A DNA stretch of 64,000 nucleotides, taken from Gerris lacustris. Its lineage: Eukaryota; Arthropoda; Insecta; Hemiptera; Gerridae. A model generated the notes under the pieces. That model was not told the DNA's origin. It did no database searches and worked only from the letters and a program-made list of their open reading frames with translations. This document shows positions 21,201 to 30,274 of this stretch, piece after piece. The stretch lies in contig OX578277.1 in assembly GCA_951217055.1 (NCBI GenBank), positions 64,698,388 to 64,762,387 on the forward strand, read 5' to 3'. A program made the translations under genes and the position numbers. The first letter of the stretch is position 1, and each line of letters begins with the position of its first letter.

Positions 21201-24200
21201 ATGGGGACAAGCACATACATCAGTGGACCTAAAACATTCACTAAAAATACTGATGACGACATTACATTTACTGACAAGAACCGATATCTTATAGGAAGAA
21301 ATGGAAAACCTTTGCGACTGTATACTAAAGATGGCAAGCCAGTGACGGATTTTGATGGGGATCCATTACAAAGTATAACAGGAAGAGTGCTTTTGGTTTT
21401 TAATAAAGTAAAATCTCGTCTTGAAGATGTTTGCGGGTTTCCATTACGAGATTGTTGGGGGCGGTTACCTTCACATCCTCAGTTTGATCCGGAAGAGGGA
21501 ACCAATGCTGATCCTTCCATTGGACCTCTAGTTCAGAAGACTGGTCAGCCACGTGTTATTTTCGATTTATTTGGTTTTCCTCTCACCGACAATCAAGGCA
21601 GACCCCTTGTAAACTCATCGGGTAAGTATCTTCTGACATTTGACTCGAAAGGAGAACCTGTGTGTGATTTGGACGGACGTTTAATCATAGAATCTCCAAG
21701 TTATTTTAACCTTAAGAACACGGAAAGATTTTATGACAATTCCTCAGGTCTACCCCTACAAATATTCGATACATTTAAGAGACCTTTGACTAGTATTGAA
21801 GGTTTTCCTCTCTTGGATATAATGGGAGAATCATTAGTAATTACAGATAATCAAAACAATCCTGTTAAAACGTCCTACGGTTCAGATATTTATGATTGTA
21901 AATGGCGTAACTCTTCTCATTTCAATTACGATCCTACGAAGAAATGTTCTCACTGGAAACAGCTGCCACCAGTCGTTGACGAAAACGGAAATGCAACCAT
22001 ACTTTTTGATCAAACTGGCTTTCCACTGACAAATAACTCTGGAATTCCTCTTATTGATTCCGAGGGTTCTCCTCTGTTTAAATACGATAAGAGAAAAGGA
22101 ATAATTTCAAAAGATGAATTTGATGTCATTCAGCTATCAGTCAGCAATTACAACCCAAGCTTTTTGAGAAGCATATGTAATGATTCTGGAAAGCCGGCTA
22201 GATTTTATAATTTCCAAGGAAAACCACTAACAAACTGGCTTGGTGAACCTTTAAAACACGCTGATGGCTGCATAATGTTAAGATTTGGATTTCGAGGAAG
22301 CCCAACATGCGATTTTCAAGGGCTCCCAATATACGATGAGTTTGGTGTACCCCTAACGGAATGTAATTGCACTCCCTATGAGGCGTTTGAATTAAATGAC
22401 GATTTCCCGAGGGAAACTGATGCATTAAAAAATGGAATAAAGTTATACGATGGTTCAGGAATGCCGGTGACCGATCATAGAGGATTTCATTTAACGAAAG
22501 CGTCAAGAAAATTTATGATTAAAAGAAACTCAAACAATATACCTGTTTGTGATTCTCAAGGAGGTCCATTATTTACTGAAAGTGGTTTACCTCTATTAAA
22601 ATCGTTTGACGAACCTTTGTTGGGTCCCAAAGGCAAAGTGTGTCGGCTATTTGACCATAAAGGACATCCTCTAACAAACAGTAAAGGAGTCCCTCTCAGA
22701 TTAATAAATGGTGAATATACAATTAAAATCGATAAAATCGGAAGAATAATTGGAGATTGGTTAGGTGGACCCATATATGATTGCAACGGTTGTCCGATGA
22801 CATTCAGTATAAAATTTAACCCTAGCAAAAGCCCTAAGAAAATATCTAGAACGCAATCAAAACATTACAGTCTGATAAAGAATACAAAACAACTTTTCAG
22901 TAGAAGTGGATTTCCTCTAACCGATCCAAACGGAGAACTGCTCGCTAATAATTATGGCAAGTCACTTATTCATGTCGATTTAGAAACCAGCCACATAACT
23001 GACACCTCTGGACACGCAGTGTATGAAAGGGTGGGGTGCGCATTTAAACCAGATAAGCGTACCTTTTGTCATAACGAATCAGTTTTAAAAGTAGAAAGTA
23101 AAGCATTAAGTACCTCAGTGCACGAGGTAAGAAAAAATAATAAACCTAAAGACTCACACACAAATTTTAATCAACGGCAACTATCTTCGGAAAACTTTAT
23201 ATTGTTTAATGGACGTTACAAAATTTTTGATCGTGAATCTTTTCCTCTACTTGATAGATACGGAGCTGTGCTTGAAACATCAGAAAAAGAATTAGTTCTA
23301 AAATTCGACAGCAGTGGCCAACTTTTTTCTGACTATAGAGGCCGTGACGTGTATGATAAGGACGGCATGCCACTCACGAATGTGAACGGGTATTGGAGAG
23401 ACAAAAATGGAAATCCTTTAAGACTTTTCACTCAATGTGGGCTACCCCTCACTGATATCAGAGGGAAGGCTTTATATCATAATAAAGGATTTTGTCTTCT
23501 AGGTCGAGATGAAATAGGTAGACCTCTGATCGATTTCAATAATCATTTTGTATACGATGCATGCGGGATTCGATCAAATGATTGCAAATTTTGCCCAAGA
23601 AAGCAACCTCATTCTGATCAACTATGTCTTCTTCTCGACTTGAAGGAAAAACCTTTGAGGATATACAACTCCAAGGGGTGGCCATTAAATGACGAAAACG
23701 GATTACCTCTTGTAAGTAATAATGGGAAAAATCTTATTATTTTTAATAATTTAGGACTTGAATCTATCAAAGATTCGTCGGGAAATACTGTTTACGACGA
23801 CAAGGGAATACCATTAGGTAGCAAACAAGACTGCTCTTTGTTTACGATGTCTGGAACCCCTTTTAGATTGTTTAATAATACTGGCCAACCTCTCACTGAC
23901 TATTTAGGAGTACCTCTCAAGTTTGCAAGTGATCTTTGCTTGATAGTGTTTGACATGTTTGGAAGACCTTTTCAAGATTCTGAAGGTGGAGCTCTTTTCG
24001 ACTCTTCAGGAAATCAACTGGGAAGTCCTAAGTTTAACCCGGAGTTTAACCAATCTAAAAAGAAGAGGATAAAACAAATTGACGATAGCCCAGTAATACT
24101 CTTTGATCATATTGGAAAACCATTAACTGATAGGTTTGGAAATATTCTTGTGAATTCTAAGGGCGAAGATATTGTTTATATTGAATCTGGCATTCCATTG

Positions 24201-24290
24201 TGTACTATCGACGGTTGTTCCCTTTACGATAAATTAGGTAATGAATTTATACCAACACCAAATACATTCGTTCAACTGGTTGGTGAATAA
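21201..24290 (+). CDS. Uncharacterised 1029-residue protein with ~147-residue G-x-P-L repeats
   Basis: Single uninterrupted frame of 1029 codons plus stop, with no intron. The start is the first ATG after an in-frame TAA five codons upstream; its context GAAATGG is favourable. There is no signal peptide or membrane segment, so a cytosolic or secreted-by-other-route protein is inferred. About 37 G-x-P-[L/V/I/M/F] turns occur, usually as [F/Y]-[D/N]-x-x-G-x-P-L-[T/x]-[D/N]-x-x-G-x-P-L. Core G-x-P-L-T-[D/N]-type boxes fall at residues 45, 125, 193, 273, 340, 420, 488, 570, 680, 747, 826, 895 and 972. Spacings alternate near 80 and 68, giving a ~147-residue super-repeat; one ~45-residue hydrophilic insertion (about 618-665) breaks the series. 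Most super-repeats close with a Y-D-x-x-G/Cys segment and an F-[N/D]-P linker (about 95, 242, 539, 944). DNA of the units is diverged, so the frame has been kept by selection. The pattern loosely recalls YD/RHS-type beta repeats, but no family was recognised and no function is claimed. Confidence 0.93.
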   Translation: MGTSTYISGPKTFTKNTDDDITFTDKNRYLIGRNGKPLRLYTKDGKPVTDFDGDPLQSITGRVLLVFNKVKSRLEDVCGFPLRDCWGRLPSHPQFDPEEGTNADPSIGPLVQKTGQPRVIFDLFGFPLTDNQGRPLVNSSGKYLLTFDSKGEPVCDLDGRLIIESPSYFNLKNTERFYDNSSGLPLQIFDTFKRPLTSIEGFPLLDIMGESLVITDNQNNPVKTSYGSDIYDCKWRNSSHFNYDPTKKCSHWKQLPPVVDENGNATILFDQTGFPLTNNSGIPLIDSEGSPLFKYDKRKGIISKDEFDVIQLSVSNYNPSFLRSICNDSGKPARFYNFQGKPLTNWLGEPLKHADGCIMLRFGFRGSPTCDFQGLPIYDEFGVPLTECNCTPYEAFELNDDFPRETDALKNGIKLYDGSGMPVTDHRGFHLTKASRKFMIKRNSNNIPVCDSQGGPLFTESGLPLLKSFDEPLLGPKGKVCRLFDHKGHPLTNSKGVPLRLINGEYTIKIDKIGRIIGDWLGGPIYDCNGCPMTFSIKFNPSKSPKKISRTQSKHYSLIKNTKQLFSRSGFPLTDPNGELLANNYGKSLIHVDLETSHITDTSGHAVYERVGCAFKPDKRTFCHNESVLKVESKALSTSVHEVRKNNKPKDSHTNFNQRQLSSENFILFNGRYKIFDRESFPLLDRYGAVLETSEKELVLKFDSSGQLFSDYRGRDVYDKDGMPLTNVNGYWRDKNGNPLRLFTQCGLPLTDIRGKALYHNKGFCLLGRDEIGRPLIDFNNHFVYDACGIRSNDCKFCPRKQPHSDQLCLLLDLKEKPLRIYNSKGWPLNDENGLPLVSNNGKNLIIFNNLGLESIKDSSGNTVYDDKGIPLGSKQDCSLFTMSGTPFRLFNNTGQPLTDYLGVPLKFASDLCLIVFDMFGRPFQDSEGGALFDSSGNQLGSPKFNPEFNQSKKKRIKQIDDSPVILFDHIGKPLTDRFGNILVNSKGEDIVYIESGIPLCTIDGCSLYDKLGNEFIPTPNTFVQLVGE

Positions 24291-24291
24291 A
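24286..24291 (+). terminator. Poly(A) signal overlapping the stop codon
   Basis: AATAAA spans the TAA stop of the 1029-codon gene. Further AATAAA copies at 24424 and 24497 give more conventional 3' UTR lengths. Which one is used cannot be told from sequence. Confidence 0.5.
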
Positions 24292-24299
24292 TTATTTAA

Positions 24300-24994
24300 A
24301 TTATATTCATACATGTCTAACACCTAAATTAAGGGGATAAATGAAGAATCGTACTTTAAAGCATTTTAATTTATTTATTATATGATGGAAAATAATATTA
24401 AACATTTTATTTTTATATCTTAAAATAAATTTATTTGTTGAACGTAGGTGATGTGTATGCGTATATAATTATATACTCACACATACGATTTTTAAAAATA
24501 AATATATTTTAAAGCTGGCTTTAGTCCTGGGAATTTTATATGTTTGGTACCATGGGAACAGCCCATTGAAACACGCGGTGTCACGTGGGCATTGCGATGT
24601 CAATACTATCATTAATAATGTTTAGTTCTGAGCGGAGCCAGGGTTGCCTGGGATATGCGCAAACAATGTTTGAAACCGTCTCTCTCCCTCCCAGTCCAAA
24701 GCTTTCCATTCAAAGGGCTTCCCTTTCCTTTCACTGGCTTGCTCCGGTGCTTTCTATCCTATACGACGTAGAATGGTAGTCGGCTCTCTTGCATTCTTCC
24801 TATATCTTGCAAGAATTCAATCCAACCGGAAACTAAGTAGAACACATGTTAGGATTCCCCTAAAAATACTCTATAAATCAGTTAGTAGATTTTTTTTCTT
24901 TCTACTATTTACAATCATATGCAATGTGTGCAAATTGAATAAAAATATATCCTGTATATTTTTTGATAAGAGATAAAAGAAGGAAGAACATTAT
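24300..24994. other. Downstream noncoding region
   Basis: 3' UTR-like AT-rich sequence to about 24510, then a GC-richer patch (24540-24800) containing GAGCGGAGCCAGGGTTGCC, similar to the GCGTAGCCAGGGTTGCC at 5802. It is probably a decayed transposon end. The 60-odd-codon frames here have no recognisable content. Confidence 0.5.
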
Positions 24995-25619
24995 ATCCCA
25001 ACAAAAACAGTTGTGTAAAAAAATAAGCCAAATCTCTCGTAAGTTGTGAGATTATAGGTTTAGCCAAGTCTCCCCCAGTCCGAGTAAGTTCCACTAGTTC
25101 TAATTTATCCAGTACAACTAAGTGATGTTTGTCTGTCTTCTCTGTCCCTCACAAACTCAAACATTTTCTTTCCCAAATCACTCTACACATTTAAATTTAA
25201 AAACATTTTCTGACTTGGTAAGTACGGAGCACAAAAAGGTTAAACAGTTTGTTGTAATTTAATTTATATTTTCCATATATGGTTTATATTAGATTTTATT
25301 TTTTAAAAAAATAAATGTTATGAAGTGTCGTATACAACTTCGTATCCTCGTGGTGCGTAATTTCAAGTCAAAACATGTTATTAAATTTAGACGTGTAGAG
25401 TGATTTGGGAAAGAAAATATTTGAATTTATGAGGGATAGAGAATAGAGAGGGGGACAGACAAACGTATCTTACTTGCCCCGGCAGAATTATACCCTGTAG
25501 AACTTACTTGGACAGGGGGCTTACTTGGAGCTTACTTGGATCATAGAGGCTAAACCTATAATCTAAAAATTTTTACGCGATACTTGGCTTATTTTTTACG
25601 CAAGTGTTTTTGTTGGAAT
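24995..25619. mobile_element. Fold-back element with ATTAT target duplication
   Basis: The left end ATCCCAACAAAAACAG-TTG pairs with the right end CAAGTGTTTTTGTTGGAAT. Arms of about 200 bases share AAATAAGCCAA, AGATTATAGGTTTAGCC, and TTTCCCAAATCACTCTACAC / GTGTAGAGTGATTTGGGAAA. ATTAT lies directly outside both ends (24990-24994 and 25620-25624). A third, partial copy of the arm is at 57466-57650. There is no coding capacity. Confidence 0.8.
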
Positions 25620-25624
25620 ATTAT

Positions 25625-26214
25625 TTCTTTTTGCAAGTAATTTTAGTTCCTTAGCCTCTTGTTCTTTTTGACCAAACAATATGTACATATACTCGTATTA
25701 TATAATACAAAATAATATAAGAAAATAATGAAAAAATAAGGGAAGGACATAATAAGAAATAAATAGCAACAGGAAATAATTATCATTGGGTTTGAAACGT
25801 AAAGGCAAAGTGAAAGTATGATTAGTGGTGGGTTTTTAAATTGAACTAAACAATTATCTGGTGTACTTGTGCGGACGAGCCGGAAGTTTATGGATACAAT
25901 CTTTGATATCAATACTCTATAACAGCGGTTCCCAAACTGTGGTACGCGGGATCGTGTCTAGTGGTGGTCCAGTGGTTTCCCCGTTTTTTTAATGTGTCAA
26001 CAGTTTTTTGATTTTTTACTTGATTTAAAGTATCAATTAAGCAAAAGTTAAAGAGCGCAGACGGTTAAAATTAATCTAGGACTATCTGCAGGCTACTTTC
26101 GATAAACTATAAAAGTTGCATACAAACCAGATAAGTACTTTTGAAACTATTGATGTAAATAAATGTATGTTTGTGCGCAAGTGGAAGAGAAACAAATGAG
26201 TGCAGAAGGTTGAA
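25625..26214. other. AT-rich noncoding, nothing recognised
   Basis: The 89-codon minus-strand frame (25643-25912) is hydrophobic low complexity from AT-rich DNA, with no family features. Confidence 0.55.
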
Positions 26215-26450
26215 ACTAATATGGGACCAACCATGGGCTACTCATGACCAACCACCCAAATATCATTAAAATTGGACGATAGACCGACCGACAGACTGAC
26301 AGACAAACCGACAGACCGACAGACAGACACGGAACCGAAAATGTTCCCTGATGTCTGAACTGGATTTCTGACTTGGAATTTCAGAAATCGGAGACCTAAA
26401 AATTTTTCGTTCTTCAGAACGATCACATAGCTTCCGTTATTTCGCAAAAG
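26215..26450 (+). repeat. 3' part of repeat family F1
   Basis: It runs from ATGGGCTACTCATGACCAAC through a decayed CAGACCGACAGAC run, GGAACCGAAAATGTTCCCTG, TTTCTGACTTGGAATTTCAG and AACGATCACATAGCTTCCGT. Confidence 0.6.
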
Positions 26451-26574
26451 GGGGAAACAATTAAACAAATTTGACAATAATGGCTTTTAAATGTATAAAA
26501 TCAATAATGTACGTAATAGGATGTGAGGAGCCTAAGTGCCACAACAATTAGCAGTCTATTTGTTTTGAAAAAAT

Positions 26575-27315
26575 TCAAGTTTTATTTTGTCCTTTTAGGT
26601 TTCTGTACGAAGTACAAAAAGAAACCTTATATAACGGCTCTGTCTGTCTGTCCGTTGCTTGTTTCAATTCATAAACTACTATAGCTAGGAACATGAAATT
26701 CGGCACACAGGTGCATCTCGGCATTTGAGACAACTGGACACATTTTGGATTTTTCACACTTAATATTTTCAAGATGGCGGCCAATATGGCGGGCGACTAA
26801 AAAAAAGTTTTTGTCACCATGACATGTTATATATCAATTTAAAGGTCTTGAAATGAAGAAAAAGAATATGCAACTATTAAAATTTCACATGTAATATTTT
26901 CAAGATTGCGGCCAATATTGTGGGCGACTAAAAAAAGTTCTTAGTAACTATGACATCTTATACATCAATTTAAAGGTCTTGAAGTGTAGTTAAAGAATAT
27001 GCAATTATTAAAATTTTACACTTAAAAGTTTCAAGATGGCGGATAAATAAAAAACAAGTTTTTAGTCACCATGATATGTTATATATAAATTTGAAGGTCT
27101 TGAAATGAAGAAAAAGAATGTGCAACTATTAAAATTTCACACGTAATATTTTTAAAATGGCGGGCAATATGGCGGGTGACTAAAAAAAGTTTTTAGTAAC
27201 TATGACATGTTATACATCAATTTAAAGGTCTTGAAGAGTAGAAAAAGAATATTACCATTAAAATTATTGTAATTATATTACACTTAATAATTTTAACATT
27301 AATCTACAGAAACCG
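26575..27315 (+). repeat. Tandem array, about 120-131 bp period, with AAGATGGCGGCC motifs
   Basis: Four units start near 26751, 26881, 27012 and 27133 with TTTCACACTTAATATTTTC-like text, then AAGATGGCGGCCAATATGGC, GACTAAAAAAAGTTTTTAGT, CACCATGACATGTTATATA, TCAATTTAAAGGTCTTGAAA and AGAAAAAGAATATGCAAC. It is preceded by AGAAACCTTATATAACGGCT and followed by CCGGCGATTATCGCCC. It is unrelated in sequence to the array at 2130-2725 except for the shared ATGGCGGC motif. Confidence 0.8.
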
Positions 27316-28925
27316 GCGATTATCGCCCCACGTACTTACGTGAAGCGCGCCTTACTTGTTTAATTTAACAATCATCCTCAAACACCTACTCTCTATCCAG
27401 GGGATTGAAGTTAAAAAAAATAAAGATACAGTACTCTGGTCTGGTACAACTTAAATTTAAAAAAGTTATACAATAAAATAGATATTAAGCATATATGTTT
27501 AGCCCTTGTAGGGCATTTAAAATAGACTTTTTCTAAACTTAAATTTCCTCCTCTTTTCGACGGTACCTCTATTTCCGCTCTATCATCATTATTTTAGGAG
27601 CAGCGATCGATTTTTTAGGGTAAAATGGTTATACCTTGGAAAATAACAAAAAAATTATTGTGGTGAAACTATGGAGAATTGACCCATCGTATATATAGTG
27701 TTTTTTTGTAGCAAATAGTGGGTAGAACCCCCACCCTGTATAGGTAGAAGAGTAAAATTTTTATTTCTGGTTCAGTTTGTGATGAACTCTAATTTAAAAT
27801 TAATTCTATAGATCTAAGTATCTTTAATAAGATAATACAGGGGGGTTCAAAGAGCCTTGCGTTGGTTCTAGTAAAGGATGGTACGACTGTTAAAGCTTTT
27901 TTTTACATGGAGTAAAGCTGTATAGAAAGGATGAACCATTTAAATACTGTGGAAGTGTAAATATGATAAGAGGAGGAAGTAATGAAGATGGGCATCTAGT
28001 TGGTCGTGATCACATTCTTATAGTAGTGTGGTATCCTCGGCTTGATATCTTCTTTGTTCCAGTGAGGTTTGATGTAAATGGAAAAAGATTGTATATATAA
28101 AATTAGTTTATAGGAAAGTTTTCTGGAAATTTTGAAAGGTGAATATTAACTTTATCTTGGATATTGCATAATATAACAATGACAAGTGCTATTTGGATCC
28201 TGGATATTAAACAAATTACCAAATTATCATTTTTCAAAACCAGCATTTCACATAACCATGTAATACATATTGTTCCAGTTTATAATGAAGGGTTGTGAAA
28301 GCAAGAGCAGAATTAAGAGGCAGGATATAAGAGCATTTTCCCCTCCCATTTTTACAGCCGTTACATGATTTTTTTTACGTTTTTCTCATTTCCATTTTAT
28401 AAAAAAAATAAAATATCATAACTCTTAGGCCGAAAATAAAGTATAAGCATAATTGGCAGCTGCGGACATAGATTCGGAAAATATATTGTAGAGAACTATG
28501 CAGTGCAAGTGTAATCTTTTTCGGGTAGGGCTGGGAACAATGAAGCTCCTGCATTCTCGCGGCAGACCCACAAACGAAAGCTACGAATTAATATTGACCG
28601 TACAAAATAAAATTTTGGCTTTAGAACTTTTTTAATAAACAAAGTACAACTTCTGTGCTTAACTATACAAAATTATAAAGGTAAATTAAAAAAATTAACT
28701 CTAGCTATCTACAATATAGTGTGGCCCAAGGTAGAGAATCCAAGAGGTAATAATATTGTCTTACCTTTCGAAATAAATAAATAATTTGTTCTACTGTTAT
28801 TTCTTGCTGATTTATACACTTTGACGTTTTGTTAAAATTACATATGTTTATCCCATACACAAAACATATACAAATACATATGTTATCCCACAAATATAAC
28901 TCATCCTAATATTGTACTTGTGGTG
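27316..28925. other. Noncoding region with one weak protein-like stretch
   Basis: Mostly AT-rich, no repeats recognised. At about 27906-28100 (+) a stop-free stretch of some 65 codons has protein-like composition (GGSNEDGHLVGRDHILIVVW within it) and ends in TAA. It lacks a clear start and I do not recognise it. It may be a remnant of a degraded gene or transposon. Confidence 0.4.
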
Positions 28926-30157
28926 TGTCAAGTGAAATTACGCATTATGATAGGAGTAGTTATTAGATCTTAGTGTGTGTTTACTTATGTTAAAATATAT
29001 AGTTATTATAAAATATATATAGTATATAGTTGATCACACATGGCGCAGTCGGTATTAGTACAATGAGTACTAGAAAGCAAATAAAGCTACTGACTCAAAC
29101 TCCAATACTTGGGCACTTCGACCCCAAAAAACCAGCAGTGCTATTCACAGACGCCTCAAATTAAATGGTTTGGGATATATATTACTTTAAAAAGACACTC
29201 AAGGATGGAAAATGATCCAATGTGGGTCTAGATTTCTTTGGGAAACAGAAACAAGGTACGCCATGATAGAAATGGAGCTACTAAGAGTCGTATGGGCGGT
29301 AATCAAATGCAGGTTATAATTACTGGGACAGTCATGCGCTATAGTAACTGACCACAAACCCCTTATACCTATATTGAACGACAAAACCTTAAAGGTTACC
29401 GAAAATCCTAGATTACAAAGGTTAAAAACCAAGCTAGCGGGAGTACCTGTAAGAATTAGAACCGACAATGGGCCTCAATACAGTGTGTCAGAATTCAAAC
29501 GATTCCTTCAAACCTGGAATGTCTCACATTCACCATCAAGTCCAAATTACCCTCAGAGCAACGGCCATACAGAAGCAGCGGTAAAAGCCACGAAACACTT
29601 AATCTTAAAAAAACACAAAAGATGGGACGTTAGATGAAGCTTATTACAGTGCATTTCTACTCGAATGGAGAAATACTCCAAAAGTCGATGGTCTATCACC
29701 GGCACAGATGCTCTTTGGAAGGTCTTTGAGGTCACTAGTACCAGCACATGAAAAATCATTTGCAAGTAAATGGAAGGAGATCGCGGAAAAAAATGACAGC
29801 AGGGTGAGACGGCATGAGTCTCTGAAACAATGTTATGACGTAAGAGCCCATACATAGAAACAAATTAAAAATAGGCACTAAAGTGTTGCTTCAAAACCCA
29901 ACCATGAAAAGATGGGATAAAGTAGGGGAAGTAGTTGAAGTGGGACTTCACAGAAAATACATCATCAAGTTGCCCAGTGGAAGAGTTCTTACAAGGAACC
30001 GTCGTTACATCAGAGAAGCTGGAAGGAGAGAGAGAGAGAGGAAAGGAAATGTGGAGTGAAATGACATATTATGACAGGAGTAGTTATTAGATCTTAGTGT
30101 GTGTTTACTTATGTTAAAATATATAGTTATTATAAAATATATATAGTTGATTACACA
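28926..30157 (+). mobile_element. Internally deleted Ty3/gypsy LTR retrotransposon, both LTRs present
   Basis: The 5' LTR (28926-29040, 115 bp) and 3' LTR (30050-30157, 108 bp) both run TGT...ACACA and share GGAGTAGTTATTAGATCTTA and TATGTTAAAATATATAGTTA; the 3' copy lacks a few TA units. TGGCGCAGTCGGTATTAG starts immediately after the 5' LTR as primer-binding site. A polypurine tract (30022-30049) abuts the 3' LTR. At 1.23 kb the element is far shorter than an autonomous one (usually 5 kb or more). No target duplication is apparent. Confidence 0.88.
29095..30060 (+). pseudogene. RNase H remnant fused to C-terminal integrase remnant
   Basis: The first part reads as a gypsy RNase H start (LGHFDPKKPAVLFTDAS, about 29107-29160), broken by a stop and shifts, then VTDHKPLIPIL and a PRLQRLK segment (about 29346-29430). 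It jumps at about 29430 into the integrase core (RIRTDNGPQYSVSEFKRFL, then a NYPQSNGHTEAAVKATKHL box with the Asp and Glu of the DDE triad). It continues past a frameshift near 29636 to LEWRNTP, SPAQMLFGR and a C-terminal KVLLQNPTMKRWDKVG domain. Gag, protease, RT and the N-terminal integrase are missing, so it cannot act alone. Confidence 0.85.
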
Positions 30158-30237
30158 GCACTAACTTATTAATTATTTCAATTAATTCATTTCCTCCCCT
30201 TACTAATTGGATTTTGACTTCTTTTTTCGTATGTCAT

Positions 30238-30274
<37 letters not shown>

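Noticed and set aside
22198..22828. Minus-strand frames of about 100 codons inside the 1029-codon gene
   Set aside because: Shadows of the sense frame; Pro/Gly repeat codons read backwards.
21201..24290. Bacterial contamination or RHS toxin
   Set aside because: Flanked on both sides by the same eukaryotic repeats, eukaryotic start context and AATAAA; no RHS core or toxin domain seen.
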